Below, in pieces: positions 1 through 7,594 of a stretch of 64,000 bases of DNA. The notes under the pieces were generated by a model that ran no database searches, was not told the DNA's origin, and was given only the letters and a program-made list of their open reading frames with translations. Source of the DNA: Mycolicibacterium tusciae JS617 (lineage in GTDB: Bacteria; Actinomycetota; Actinomycetes; Mycobacteriales; Mycobacteriaceae); assembly GCF_000243415.2 (NCBI RefSeq), contig NZ_KI912270.1, positions 1 through 64,000 of the forward strand. Direction: 5' to 3'. The translations under genes and the position numbers were made by a program. Position 1 is the stretch's first letter. Each line of letters begins with the position of its first letter.

Positions 1-1
1 A

Positions 2-566
2 AATCAACACCGCGCTGCACCTCAACGCCCCCACAGGCCCGAAGCAGCCCGCTTGCTCACCCAAGACCAGCGACTGGCATGGATCAGAGGACTCCTCACC
101 GACGACATCGAATCACTGCCCTACCGTGTCGCTGGCACACTGCTGCTGCTCTACGCCCAACCCCTGATCAGAATCGTCGCCCTGCCCACAGCGGCGATCG
201 TTGTCGCCCCCCACGAGACGCGCATATCGCTTGGGGGCTGAACCTGTCCCGGTGCCTGAACCCTTCGCTGGCATGATCCAACACCACTTGGACAACCGGC
301 CCAACCTTCGAACCGCCGGCGGCATGGTCACCAACCCATGGCTATTCCCCGGCCACCGTGCCGGCAAGCACCTCGATCCACACACCATGATGATGGCGCT
401 TCGCACTCTGGGTATCGACCTGCTCGGAGCACGCAACTCCGCGCTGCAGAACCTCGTCGCCGAGATACCCCCTCCCGTCGTAGCAAACCTGTTGGGCTAC
501 AGCCACAACTGCACCCAGCGACATGCCCAACTGGCGGCCCAAACATGGGCGCGCTACGTCACCTAG
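2..566 (+). pseudogene. Tyrosine-recombinase-like C-terminal remnant, frameshifted
   Basis: The reading frame is open from the window edge, so the 5' end is missing. Frame 2 encodes a recombinase-like segment (YRVAGTLLLLYAQPLIRIVAL) that hits TGA at 238-240. Homology appears to continue in the next frame (EPVPVPEPFAGMIQHHL through NPWLFPGH to LLGYSHNCTQRHA) up to TAG at 564-566. The switch falls at the run of five G at 233-237; four G would restore one frame. The LFPGH...ARNSAL...LLGYSH layout resembles the C-terminal half of actinobacterial integrase-like proteins, but a clear catalytic Tyr is not visible. It is probably a decayed mobile-element gene; an assembly error in the G run is the alternative. 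Confidence 0.6.
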
Positions 567-664
567 TGGTCACGACCGCATCATGACTGCGCCGATCGCA
601 CGACGAATACGGCCGAGTCGAATACGGCGGTTTACCGGTAGTAGACCTGCGTCGACGAGGAGAT

Positions 665-686
665 CGACGTCGCTACTGCGACGTCG
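665..686. terminator. Strong hairpin downstream of the VOC gene
   Basis: CGACGTCGC and GCGACGTCG form a perfect 9-bp stem around a TACT loop. It lies about 80 nt past the stop of the leftward VOC gene and 100 nt past the recombinase remnant. There is no U-tract, which is common for mycobacterial hairpins. The rest of 567-767 holds only a short direct repeat of CGAATACGGC. Confidence 0.45.
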
Positions 687-767
687 TCGGAGTCACCGAT
701 CTCGCCGTGCGAGTCTTGCCGCTGGAAGCCCACGCGGGCGAGCCCGCAGCGAATCACGCCGTCGGAC

Positions 768-1217
768 TCAGGAGTTCGTGGCCTCACTGGTGCCGGAGTT
801 CGCTTCTGGCGCATAGGCGCCCATGAACTCCATGGGGACGCCGCCCAAGGTGCAGAAGAACAGGTCGACGCCCGGAATGCCCGTGTCCAGTGCGGTGACA
901 TCGTCGGCGAACGACGTGGCCTTCTCGCGCACGCCCCCGAAGTCGTCGGTGAGAAACGACAGCGCGGCAAGGCCCTCGGGCGCGATTTCGCGCAGGTGTG
1001 GCGGAACGTCGAGCACTTCGACCAGGCCCGCGTCGCCGGTACCGAGCATGGTGACATCGGCTCCGTCGGACGGCGGCCAGCCAAGCGTCTTCTCCAGGAT
1101 CTCCCCCGGCACGCGCATCTGGAACTGAACCTCCATCCCGACGACATCGGTGAGGAACGCGACGAACGTCTGCGCCGAATGACTGCGCATCACCACGTGA
1201 TGCAGTTGAGGTGGCAC
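768..1217 (-). CDS. VOC (glyoxalase/dioxygenase fold) family protein
   Basis: A 149-residue protein beginning VPPQLHHVVMRSHSAQTF, the usual opening of a vicinal-oxygen-chelate betaalphabetabetabeta module. The first His (LHHVVM), the central LVEVLDVP and the final MEFMGAY, with its Glu, are the likely metal-site positions. VOC proteins act on small vicinal-oxygen substrates; the substrate here is unknown. The start is set at GTG 1217 because AGGAGG occurs at 1224-1229, six bases upstream; an in-frame GTG at 1235 would place that Shine-Dalgarno inside the gene. It lies 10 nt after the SDR gene and is surely co-transcribed with it. Confidence 0.7.
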   Translation of the reverse strand: MPPQLHHVVMRSHSAQTFVAFLTDVVGMEVQFQMRVPGEILEKTLGWPPSDGADVTMLGTGDAGLVEVLDVPPHLREIAPEGLAALSFLTDDFGGVREKATSFADDVTALDTGIPGVDLFFCTLGGVPMEFMGAYAPEANSGTSEATNS

Positions 1218-1227
1218 GTCGAACCTC

Positions 1228-1983
1228 CTATGCACCGAGCATGACTAGGCCGCCGTCGACGGCCACGAGTTGTCCGGTCATGAAATGTGAAGCCTCACTG
1301 CAGAAGAAGACCAGCGCCGGGCCCAGGTCCTGGACGGGATCGCCCAGCGCACCGCCCAGCGGAATGGTCTTCTTGATCTCCGCATCGATGAACTTCGCGG
1401 CCGCCGGGCCAAGGAACTCACGCAGCCGGTCGGCCCCAGGTGTCTGCACGGCGGGCGCCAGCGCGATCGCCGACACGTTCTCGGCCGCCCACGCTTTGGC
1501 GATCGACCGGGTCCACGCGGACACCGCACCCTTGGTGGCGGCGTAGACGGCCGAGATCGGACTGCCCATCACCGCCTCCCCGGACCCGAAGTTGATGATG
1601 CGACCGCCGCCGTTGCGGCGCATCACCGCATACGCCGACTGGTTGGTGAAGATGGTGGCCTTGATGTTGGTGTCCATGAGGAAGTCGATCTCATCGCCGG
1701 TGATCTGGCCGGGGATGCCCGGCTGCCACATGCCTGCGGCGTGCAGCAGCACATCGAGGCCACCCATCTGCTCGGCAGCCGCGGCCACCATGTCGTCGAC
1801 GGCGGGAGCGTCACGCACGTCGCACTGCACCCACGAGACACCACCGACATCGGGTGGCGGCGTCTGGTGGTACGTAGCCACCACCCGCGCTCCCGCACCG
1901 CTGAGCACTTCGACGGCCGCGGCGCCGATACCCGTCGCGCCGCCGGTCACCAGTATTCGTCTGCCGTCCAGGGAATCCGTCAC
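1228..1983 (-). CDS. SDR family NAD(P)-dependent oxidoreductase
   Basis: A classical short-chain dehydrogenase of 251 residues. The N-terminal Rossmann motif TGGATGIG, the LLHAAG segment, the catalytic YAATK (Tyr-x-x-x-Lys) and the C-terminal TGQLVAVDGG are all present. It should oxidise or reduce a hydroxyl/keto group with NAD(P). It is divergent from the TetR gene at 2048, and a palindrome at 1990-2012 covers the upstream region, so it is probably a target of that repressor. The start is taken as GTG 1983; a TTG at 2001 is also in frame. The VOC gene follows 10 nt downstream. Confidence 0.8.
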   Translation of the reverse strand: MTDSLDGRRILVTGGATGIGAAAVEVLSGAGARVVATYHQTPPPDVGGVSWVQCDVRDAPAVDDMVAAAAEQMGGLDVLLHAAGMWQPGIPGQITGDEIDFLMDTNIKATIFTNQSAYAVMRRNGGGRIINFGSGEAVMGSPISAVYAATKGAVSAWTRSIAKAWAAENVSAIALAPAVQTPGADRLREFLGPAAAKFIDAEIKKTIPLGGALGDPVQDLGPALVFFCSEASHFMTGQLVAVDGGLVMLGA

Positions 1984-1989
1984 CCTTAG

Positions 1990-2012
1990 ATAGTTAGACA
2001 AACGTCAACTAT
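1990..2012. promoter_or_regulatory. Candidate TetR operator, SDR/TetR divergent region
   Basis: ATAGTT and AACTAT form 6-bp inverted arms separated by 11 bp, centred at 2001 between the divergent SDR and TetR genes. Its place just upstream of the SDR start suits autoregulation by the TetR at 2048. Binding is inferred. Confidence 0.4.
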
Positions 2013-2035
2013 TTTCAAGCCCCCAATTCAGCTGT

Positions 2036-2041
2036 TAAAGT
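2036..2041 (+). promoter_or_regulatory. -10 box TAAAGT of a leaderless TetR transcript
   Basis: TAAAGT fits the mycobacterial TANNNT -10 consensus and ends 6 nt before GTG 2048, so transcription would start at the start codon. No Shine-Dalgarno is visible. Confidence 0.5.
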
Positions 2042-2047
2042 GCGTCT

Positions 2048-2704
2048 GTGCCCAAGCCCGCCGTGGTCAATGGTGTTGACGGTAGTCAGCGTCGCGCCTC
2101 GTTTCAGCGTGCGCGGTCACACGAGACCAAACGCGCCCTGGTGCAGGCGGCCATGGCGCTGTGGCGCACCAACGGCTACGCGCAGACCACTGTTGCCGAC
2201 ATCTGCCGGGCCGCGGGCGTCTCCCGCGCACTGTTCTACTTCTATTTCCCCGCCAAAGAGGACGTGTTGTTCGAAGTCGGCCTGCTGTCGACGCGCGCGG
2301 CACAGAAGAAGGTCCGCGCCATGCTCGACACCGACTACCGGGTCGAGAACGTGGTCGCAGAGGCATTGCGCAGCCTCGAGCGGTCGATGGCCCGCAACCC
2401 GAGAGACCTGATCGTCGAGACCATCCTCGAGGGGTACCGGCACGAGCACCGGATATTGGCCGGCGCCGAGCGCAGCGACTCCGACGCCGACATGTTCGGC
2501 GACCTGTTCACGAAGGCTCAAGCCGACGGCAAGCTGGCGGCCCACGTCGACGTCAAGCATCTGTCGCACCTCGCCGGGATGCACGTCAGCGAGGGCGTAC
2601 GCCACTGGGCGTCAGGCAGTTTCGGCGACCGGTCATTTTCCGAAGTGGTCACCGACGATATCGCGGCGCTGATCGTCGGATTCAATCTGAAGGCGGAGCA
2701 ATGA
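2048..2704 (+). CDS. TetR/AcrR family transcriptional regulator
   Basis: 218 residues. The N-terminal helix-turn-helix spans about residues 27-70 (TVADICRAAGVSRALFYFYFPAKEDVL), the classic TetR DNA-binding pattern. The C-terminal ligand domain is variable and gives no substrate clue. It has a leaderless-type promoter and divides the leftward SDR/VOC pair from the rightward dehydrogenase/kinase operon. Its stop overlaps the next start as ATGA, so it is the first gene of that operon and probably its repressor, induced by a pathway acyl-CoA or alcohol (inference). Confidence 0.9.
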   Translation: MPKPAVVNGVDGSQRRASFQRARSHETKRALVQAAMALWRTNGYAQTTVADICRAAGVSRALFYFYFPAKEDVLFEVGLLSTRAAQKKVRAMLDTDYRVENVVAEALRSLERSMARNPRDLIVETILEGYRHEHRILAGAERSDSDADMFGDLFTKAQADGKLAAHVDVKHLSHLAGMHVSEGVRHWASGSFGDRSFSEVVTDDIAALIVGFNLKAEQ

Positions 2705-3705
2705 AGGCGACTGTGATCACCGCTCCTGGTGAAACCCAGGTGGTCGACATGCCGAAGCCGACCGTCGGGCCGAATGACGCGCTGGTGAGGATACGAGCAT
2801 GCGGAGTCTGCGGATCCGACGGCCTCTACATCTCGATGGGCGGTCTCGGCAAGGGTCACATGCCGCTCGGCCACGAGCCAGCGGGCGAGATCGTCGAAAT
2901 CGGCAGTGCGGTCACTGGTTTGACGATCGGTGACCACGTCGTCGTGAACCCGATGGTCGCGCCCAGTGGAATCATCGGCAACGGCGGCCCCAGCGGCGCG
3001 CTCGCCGAGTACCTGCTCATCGAGGACGCGGTCCGCGGCAAGAGCCTGGAAGTCGTGCCCGACCACATCCCGTTCGAGGTGGCCGCGCTCAACGAACCGA
3101 TGGCAGTGGCCCGCCACGGCGTCAACCGTTGCGAACCGAAACCGTCGGACAAGGTCGTGATCTTCGGCGCCGGCCCGATCGGGTTGGGCGCCACCATCGG
3201 ATTCAAATCCGCCGGCGTCAGCCATGTGGTGGTCGTCGACCTGATTCCCGCGCGACTGGAGAAGGCCCTCGCCGTCGGTGCCGACGCCGTCATCAACTCC
3301 GCCGACGAGGATGTCGCGGCGCGGCTCGTCGAACTGCACGGCTCCGGCGAGTCGCTGTTTCCCGGCAAGGCAGGCACCCACATCTACTTCGACGCCGCGG
3401 GCGTTCCGGCGGTGATCAACGCGGCGCTGGGCGCAGCCAAGACCGGTGCGCGGCTTTGCGTCGTCGCGGTGCACAAGGAACCGGTGGCCGTCGATTTCCT
3501 CAACGTCATGACCAACGAGATCACCATCGTCGGATCGATCGGCTACCCGGACGAGATTTTCGAAGTCACCAAGGACATCATCGCCAACTGGGAGAAATAC
3601 GCCGTGATCGTCAGCCACACAATCCCGTTCGCCGAGGTCGACGAGGCACTGAGGATGGCGTCCACCCCCGGAGCGGCCGACAAGGTCGTTGTCGTTTTCA
3701 AGTGA
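2701..3705 (+). CDS. Zinc-dependent medium-chain alcohol dehydrogenase
   Basis: 334 residues of the MDR superfamily. The catalytic zinc site is seen in ACGVCGSDG (Cys) and PLGHEPAGEIVEIG (His-Glu), and the NAD-binding site as VIFGAGPIGLGA near residue 155-165. The four-cysteine structural-zinc loop of classical alcohol dehydrogenases is absent: the matching stretch is NPMVAPSGIIGNGG. It should oxidise a secondary or primary alcohol. The start overlaps the TetR stop by 4 nt. It sits directly before the ACAD11-like dehydrogenase and kinase genes, so its substrate may be a hydroxy acid or a precursor of one. Confidence 0.85.
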   Translation: MKATVITAPGETQVVDMPKPTVGPNDALVRIRACGVCGSDGLYISMGGLGKGHMPLGHEPAGEIVEIGSAVTGLTIGDHVVVNPMVAPSGIIGNGGPSGALAEYLLIEDAVRGKSLEVVPDHIPFEVAALNEPMAVARHGVNRCEPKPSDKVVIFGAGPIGLGATIGFKSAGVSHVVVVDLIPARLEKALAVGADAVINSADEDVAARLVELHGSGESLFPGKAGTHIYFDAAGVPAVINAALGAAKTGARLCVVAVHKEPVAVDFLNVMTNEITIVGSIGYPDEIFEVTKDIIANWEKYAVIVSHTIPFAEVDEALRMASTPGAADKVVVVFK

Positions 3706-3729
3706 CCTTCAACTGAGAGGAGCACGCAC

Positions 3730-5031
3730 ATGGCGTGGGATTTCGAAACCGACCCCCAGTACCAAAAGGTGCTGGACTGGGCGGACGAATTCGTCCGCGA
3801 GGAGGTCGAGCCACTCGACCTCGCGTTTCCGCACCAGCAGTTCGTGCCGTTGGAAGGCAAGCGCCGCGATGCCGTCGATCCGCTCAAGGAGGAGGTACGG
3901 CGGCGTGGGCTGTGGGCCACGCACCTCGGTCGCGAGCTCGGCGGACAGGGTTACGGACAGCTGAAACTCGCACTACTCAACGAGATCCTGGGCCGTTCAC
4001 AGTGGGCGCCGATCGTGTTCGGCTGTCAGGCCCCCGATACCGGCAACGCCGAGATCATCGCCCACTACGGCACCGACGAGCAGAAGCAGCGCTACCTGAT
4101 GCCACTGCTCAACGGTGAACTCTTCTCCTGCTACTCGATGACCGAACCCCACGCCGGCGCCGATCCCACCCTGTTCACGACATCCGCGGTGCGCGACGGT
4201 GACGACTGGGTGATCAACGGTCAGAAATTCTTCTCCTCCAACGCCAGCACGGCGTCGTTCTTGATCGTCATGGTGGTGACGAACCCCGAAGTCAGTGCCT
4301 ACCAGGGCATGTCGATGTTCCTGGTCCCGACCCACACCCCGGGCGTGAACATCGTCCGCAATATCGGGTTGTACGGCGAGCCCGAGGGGCAGGGCTCGCA
4401 TGCGCTGATCCACTACGACAACGTCCGAGTGCCCGCCGAGGCACTGCTTGGTGGCGAGGGTCAGGCGTTCGTCATCGCCCAGACTCGTCTCGGCGGCGGA
4501 CGAATCCACCACGCGATGCGCACCATCGGCATGTCGCAGCGGGCGCTGGACATGATGTGTGAACGCGCGCTGAGCCGCGAGACGCAGGGCAGCCGCCTGT
4601 CGGACAAGCAGTTCGTGCAGGGCTACATCGCCGACTCCTACGCGCAGTTGCTGCAGTTCCGGTTGATGGTGCTCTACACCGCATGGGAGATCGACAAGTA
4701 CAACGACTACAAGAAGGTCCGCAAGGACATCGCCGCGGTCAAGGTCGCCATGCCGACCGTGCTGCACGACATCGCCTGGCGGGCAATGCAGGTACACGGT
4801 GCGCTCGGCGTCACCAACGAGATGCCGTTCCTCGGAATGGTCACCGGTGCCGCGGTGATGGGGCTTGCCGACGGGCCCACCGAGGTGCACAAGATGACGG
4901 TGGCCAAGCAGGTGCTGCGGGACTACCAACCCACCGAGGACATGTGGCCCACCGAATGGGAACCGCGCAAACGTGAAGCGGCGCGGGCGAAGTACGCGCG
5001 TTACCTCGAGAATGAGGTGGGCAATCTGTGA
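3730..5031 (+). CDS. ACAD10/11-like acyl-CoA dehydrogenase
   Basis: 433 residues with complete acyl-CoA dehydrogenase architecture: helical N domain, FAD/substrate beta domain (CYSMTEPHAGADP, WVINGQKFFSSNA) and C-terminal helices. The catalytic-loop region reads GLADGPTEVHK, the ADGP form of the ACAD10/11 group, in place of the YEGT of ordinary fatty-acyl dehydrogenases. A good Shine-Dalgarno (GAGAGGAG) precedes ATG 3730. The GTGA overlap with the kinase gene is the split equivalent of the ACAD11 kinase-dehydrogenase fusion and of bacterial LvaA/LvaC. By that analogy it may convert a 4-phosphoacyl-CoA toward a 3-hydroxyacyl-CoA (inference). Confidence 0.85.
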   Translation: MAWDFETDPQYQKVLDWADEFVREEVEPLDLAFPHQQFVPLEGKRRDAVDPLKEEVRRRGLWATHLGRELGGQGYGQLKLALLNEILGRSQWAPIVFGCQAPDTGNAEIIAHYGTDEQKQRYLMPLLNGELFSCYSMTEPHAGADPTLFTTSAVRDGDDWVINGQKFFSSNASTASFLIVMVVTNPEVSAYQGMSMFLVPTHTPGVNIVRNIGLYGEPEGQGSHALIHYDNVRVPAEALLGGEGQAFVIAQTRLGGGRIHHAMRTIGMSQRALDMMCERALSRETQGSRLSDKQFVQGYIADSYAQLLQFRLMVLYTAWEIDKYNDYKKVRKDIAAVKVAMPTVLHDIAWRAMQVHGALGVTNEMPFLGMVTGAAVMGLADGPTEVHKMTVAKQVLRDYQPTEDMWPTEWEPRKREAARAKYARYLENEVGNL

Positions 5032-6053
5032 CCGAAGAAGAGATCCATACCGCGCGGCTCGCTGATTGGATGGACGGCGCGGGTGTGGCTGGGAAGGGTG
5101 AACCGCTCGAGGCGAGCTTCCTCTCCGGCGGCACGCAGAACGTCATCTACAAGATCAGCCGCGGCGAGAACGTGTGCGTCCTTCGCATGCCCCCGGCAGG
5201 GGCCCCGCCCGACCGGGACAAGGGCATCCTGCGGGAGTGGCGGATCATCGAGGCTCTCGACGGCACCGACGTGCCACACACCGCAGCGATCGGCGTCTGC
5301 CCGGATGCTTCGGTTCTGGGCCGGCCCTTCTATCTGATGGGGTTCGTCGAAGGCTGGTCACCGATGGACCAGCACGGCAAGTGGCCGGAACCGTTTGACG
5401 GCGACGTGTCGGCACGTGCCGGGTTGTCGTATCAACTGGCCGAGGGCATCGCGCTGTTGTCGAAGGTCGACTGGAAAGCCAAGGGACTGGACGATCTTGG
5501 CCGCCCAGACGGGTTCCACGAACGCCAGGTCGACCGCTGGACCGCCTTTTTCGAACGGATCAGGGGTCGCGAGATCGACGGGCTCGACGTGGCGACCCAA
5601 TGGCTGCGCAACCACCGCCCGTTCGACTTCATCCCCGGCCTGATGCACGGCGACTACCAGTTCGCCAACGTGATGTACCGCCACGGCGCTCCGGCGCAGA
5701 TGGCCGCGATCGTCGACTGGGAGATGGGCACCGTCGGCGATCCGAAGCTGGATCTCGGCTGGATGGTGCAGAGTTGGCCGGAGGCGAGCGACGAAGCATC
5801 GGCGATGAGCTACGTCGACATGCGCGGGATGCCCTCCCGCGCCGACGTAGTCGAACACTATGCGAAGGTGTCCGGGCGTCAGGTCGACGACCTCGACTAC
5901 TACCTGGTGCTGGCCAAGTGGAAACTCGCGATCGTGCTGGAGCAGGGTTTCCAGCGCGCCGGCGACAACGAGAAGCTATTGGCCTACGGGCCCGTCATCA
6001 CGTCGCTGATGCGGTCGGCGGCCGATCTTGCCGAGAGCAGCGACTACCGGTGA
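5028..6053 (+). CDS. Phosphotransferase (APH-fold), LvaA/ACAD11-kinase-like
   Basis: 341 residues of the aminoglycoside-phosphotransferase fold. Visible are an ATP-loop-like SGGTQNVIYKI (about 33-43), the catalytic HGDYQFAN loop (about 207-214) and the metal-binding IVDWEMGTVGDP (Asp about 230). Length and motifs match the kinase domain of ACAD10/11 and bacterial LvaA, which phosphorylates 4-hydroxyacyl-CoA, rather than antibiotic kinases. It is translationally coupled to the ACAD gene upstream (GTGA) and to the quinone-reductase gene downstream, so all act in one pathway. The substrate is inferred from the pairing. Confidence 0.8.
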   Translation: MTEEEIHTARLADWMDGAGVAGKGEPLEASFLSGGTQNVIYKISRGENVCVLRMPPAGAPPDRDKGILREWRIIEALDGTDVPHTAAIGVCPDASVLGRPFYLMGFVEGWSPMDQHGKWPEPFDGDVSARAGLSYQLAEGIALLSKVDWKAKGLDDLGRPDGFHERQVDRWTAFFERIRGREIDGLDVATQWLRNHRPFDFIPGLMHGDYQFANVMYRHGAPAQMAAIVDWEMGTVGDPKLDLGWMVQSWPEASDEASAMSYVDMRGMPSRADVVEHYAKVSGRQVDDLDYYLVLAKWKLAIVLEQGFQRAGDNEKLLAYGPVITSLMRSAADLAESSDYR

Positions 6054-7015
6054 GAGCGGCGGTATGCCCGGCGTACGGACCGCCGGATGTCGTCCGCATC
6101 GAAGAACAGCCGTCGCCGGAAGTCACAGCGGGACAGGTCCGTGTTCGCGTCGGCGCTGCCGCGGTGAACTTTCCCGACGTGCTGCTGATCGCCGACCGGT
6201 ATCAGATCAGCGTTCCCGCGCCGTTCATACCCGGCAGTGAGTTCGCCGGCGTCATCGTCGAGATCAGCCAGGGAACAGAGGGTTTCGCGGTCGGGGACCG
6301 GGTCACCGGAACCGGTATGTACGGAGCGTTCGCCGAGGAGGTCACCGTCGCCGCGGCTGCGCTCGCCCCGATACCCAGGGGCATCGACGACCACACTACC
6401 GCGGCGTTCGGCGTCGCCTACCGCACGGCGTATCACACGCTGCGTTCGGTGGCGCGGGTCCAGTCAGGCGACGAGGTGATCGTGCTCGGCGCGGGCGGCG
6501 GTGTCGGCCTGGCGGCGGTTCAACTCGCGGAGCAACTGGGCGCGTCGGTCACCGCGGTGGCATCGTCGGACGAGAAGCTCGATGTGGCAGCCTCTTACGG
6601 CGCGCGGTATCTGGTCGATCGTCGTTCGGCCCCATTGCGCGATGCGCTGCGCGAAGCCTTACCGGACGGCGCCGACGTGGTAGTCGATCCGGTCGGCGGT
6701 GATCTATCCGAACCCGCACTGCGTTCATTGCGGCGGGGTGGACGTTTTGTCACGGTGGGGTTCGCCTCCGGCGACATCCCCCGCATCCCACTCAATCTGG
6801 TGCTGATGAAGGGCATTACGGTGCTCGGATTTCAGTTTCAGGATGTCCCGGCCGACGAGTTCACGCGCAACGAGGACGAACTACGCGGCCTGTTGGTGAG
6901 CGGCACGGTACGCCCACACGTCGGCGCGGTCTATCCGCTCGCTGAGACGGTGAAGGCGCTCGAGCACGTCGCCGACGGGCGCGCCATCGGAAAGATCCTG
7001 ATCGACCTCACCTGA
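6050..7015 (+). CDS. Zinc-free MDR NADPH:quinone oxidoreductase family protein
   Basis: 321 residues, starting at GTG 6050 that overlaps the kinase stop (GTGA). The N-terminal GroES-like domain is followed by a Rossmann domain with VIVLGAGGGVGLAAVQLAEQ; no catalytic zinc ligands are visible, as in the quinone-oxidoreductase/enoyl-reductase branch. The C-terminal VADGRAIGKILIDLT is typical. It could reduce an enoyl or quinone-like intermediate with NADPH. It is the last gene of the TetR-led operon; a convergent hairpin follows 18 nt after its stop. Confidence 0.85.
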   Translation: MRAAVCPAYGPPDVVRIEEQPSPEVTAGQVRVRVGAAAVNFPDVLLIADRYQISVPAPFIPGSEFAGVIVEISQGTEGFAVGDRVTGTGMYGAFAEEVTVAAAALAPIPRGIDDHTTAAFGVAYRTAYHTLRSVARVQSGDEVIVLGAGGGVGLAAVQLAEQLGASVTAVASSDEKLDVAASYGARYLVDRRSAPLRDALREALPDGADVVVDPVGGDLSEPALRSLRRGGRFVTVGFASGDIPRIPLNLVLMKGITVLGFQFQDVPADEFTRNEDELRGLLVSGTVRPHVGAVYPLAETVKALEHVADGRAIGKILIDLT

Positions 7016-7032
7016 TTTTTCGCCGAAATTGA

Positions 7033-7071
7033 ATTCCAGCAGAGAAAGATCGAGTGACGGCCTGCTGGAAT
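7033..7071. terminator. Bidirectional hairpin between convergent genes
   Basis: ATTCCAGCAG at 7033-7042 pairs perfectly with CTGCTGGAAT at 7062-7071 around a 19-nt loop. It fills the 75-bp gap between the rightward quinone-reductase stop (7015) and the leftward unknown gene's stop (7091), so it could end both transcripts. Confidence 0.55.
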
Positions 7072-7090
7072 GCAATCTCGCGGAGGAAAC

Positions 7091-7594
7091 CTAGCTCGCG
7101 GGCACCAGGTCGGCGGCGACGGACGCCATCATCCCGCAGCGAAATGTTTCGCTGGCGGTGACGGAGTTCGCTTCCGGATCGTTGGCTGCCGCCAGCGCGC
7201 GGGACTTGAAAGCCCTTGCCGCAGCGCTCAAGTGGTGCTGTGCGGAGTCGACGCTGCCATCCAGTTCGGCGGGCAGGCTCTCGCCCCACAACGTCACCTC
7301 GGTGGCACCCTGTTCGAGAGCGTTGCGCACATGCTGGAGCACACGGGAATCGCGATCGAAGAGATCGGCGGCGACGGCGACGGTCTGCGGGTGTGGCCTG
7401 TCCTCCCACTCTTCCAGCACCGACTGCAGATCGAGCGTCTGCGCGCCGAGGATGTGCAGCGGCCGCAGATCGTCGGAGTTGCCGACGAGAACGGTGACGT
7501 CCCATCCGGCCATCACCCGGTCATAGATCCAGCCGCCGGCGTAACGCACCGCGTCGAGCACGGTCGGGGCGACGACGTCGAGGCGGTACCTCAC
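7091..7594 (-). CDS. Protein of unknown function, coupled to TetR
   Basis: 167 residues, not recognised. The start is GTG 7594, which overlaps the TetR stop as GTGA; a longer upstream reading would run back through the regulator. The N half carries ordered alpha/beta-like sequence (GGWIYDRVMAGWDVTVLVGNSDDLRPLHILGA), followed by an acidic stretch and a helical, Ala-rich tail. No signal peptide, membrane segment or metal motif is seen. The tight coupling suggests it modulates the regulator or senses the same ligand, but this is only context. A hairpin follows its stop. Confidence 0.65.
   Translation of the reverse strand: MRYRLDVVAPTVLDAVRYAGGWIYDRVMAGWDVTVLVGNSDDLRPLHILGAQTLDLQSVLEEWEDRPHPQTVAVAADLFDRDSRVLQHVRNALEQGATEVTLWGESLPAELDGSVDSAQHHLSAAARAFKSRALAAANDPEANSVTASETFRCGMMASVAADLVPAS

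Noticed and set aside
2161..3705. A 514-codon rightward frame covering the TetR and the alcohol dehydrogenase
   Set aside because: Its first part is an out-of-frame shadow of TetR; the real gene starts at ATG 2701 with the ATGA overlap. The same applies to long frames starting at 5600, 24996, 29342, 32041 and 22689.
5028..6053. Aminoglycoside resistance kinase
   Set aside because: The APH fold is present, but the coupling to an ACAD of the ADGP type and the gene context point to an acyl-CoA-related kinase.
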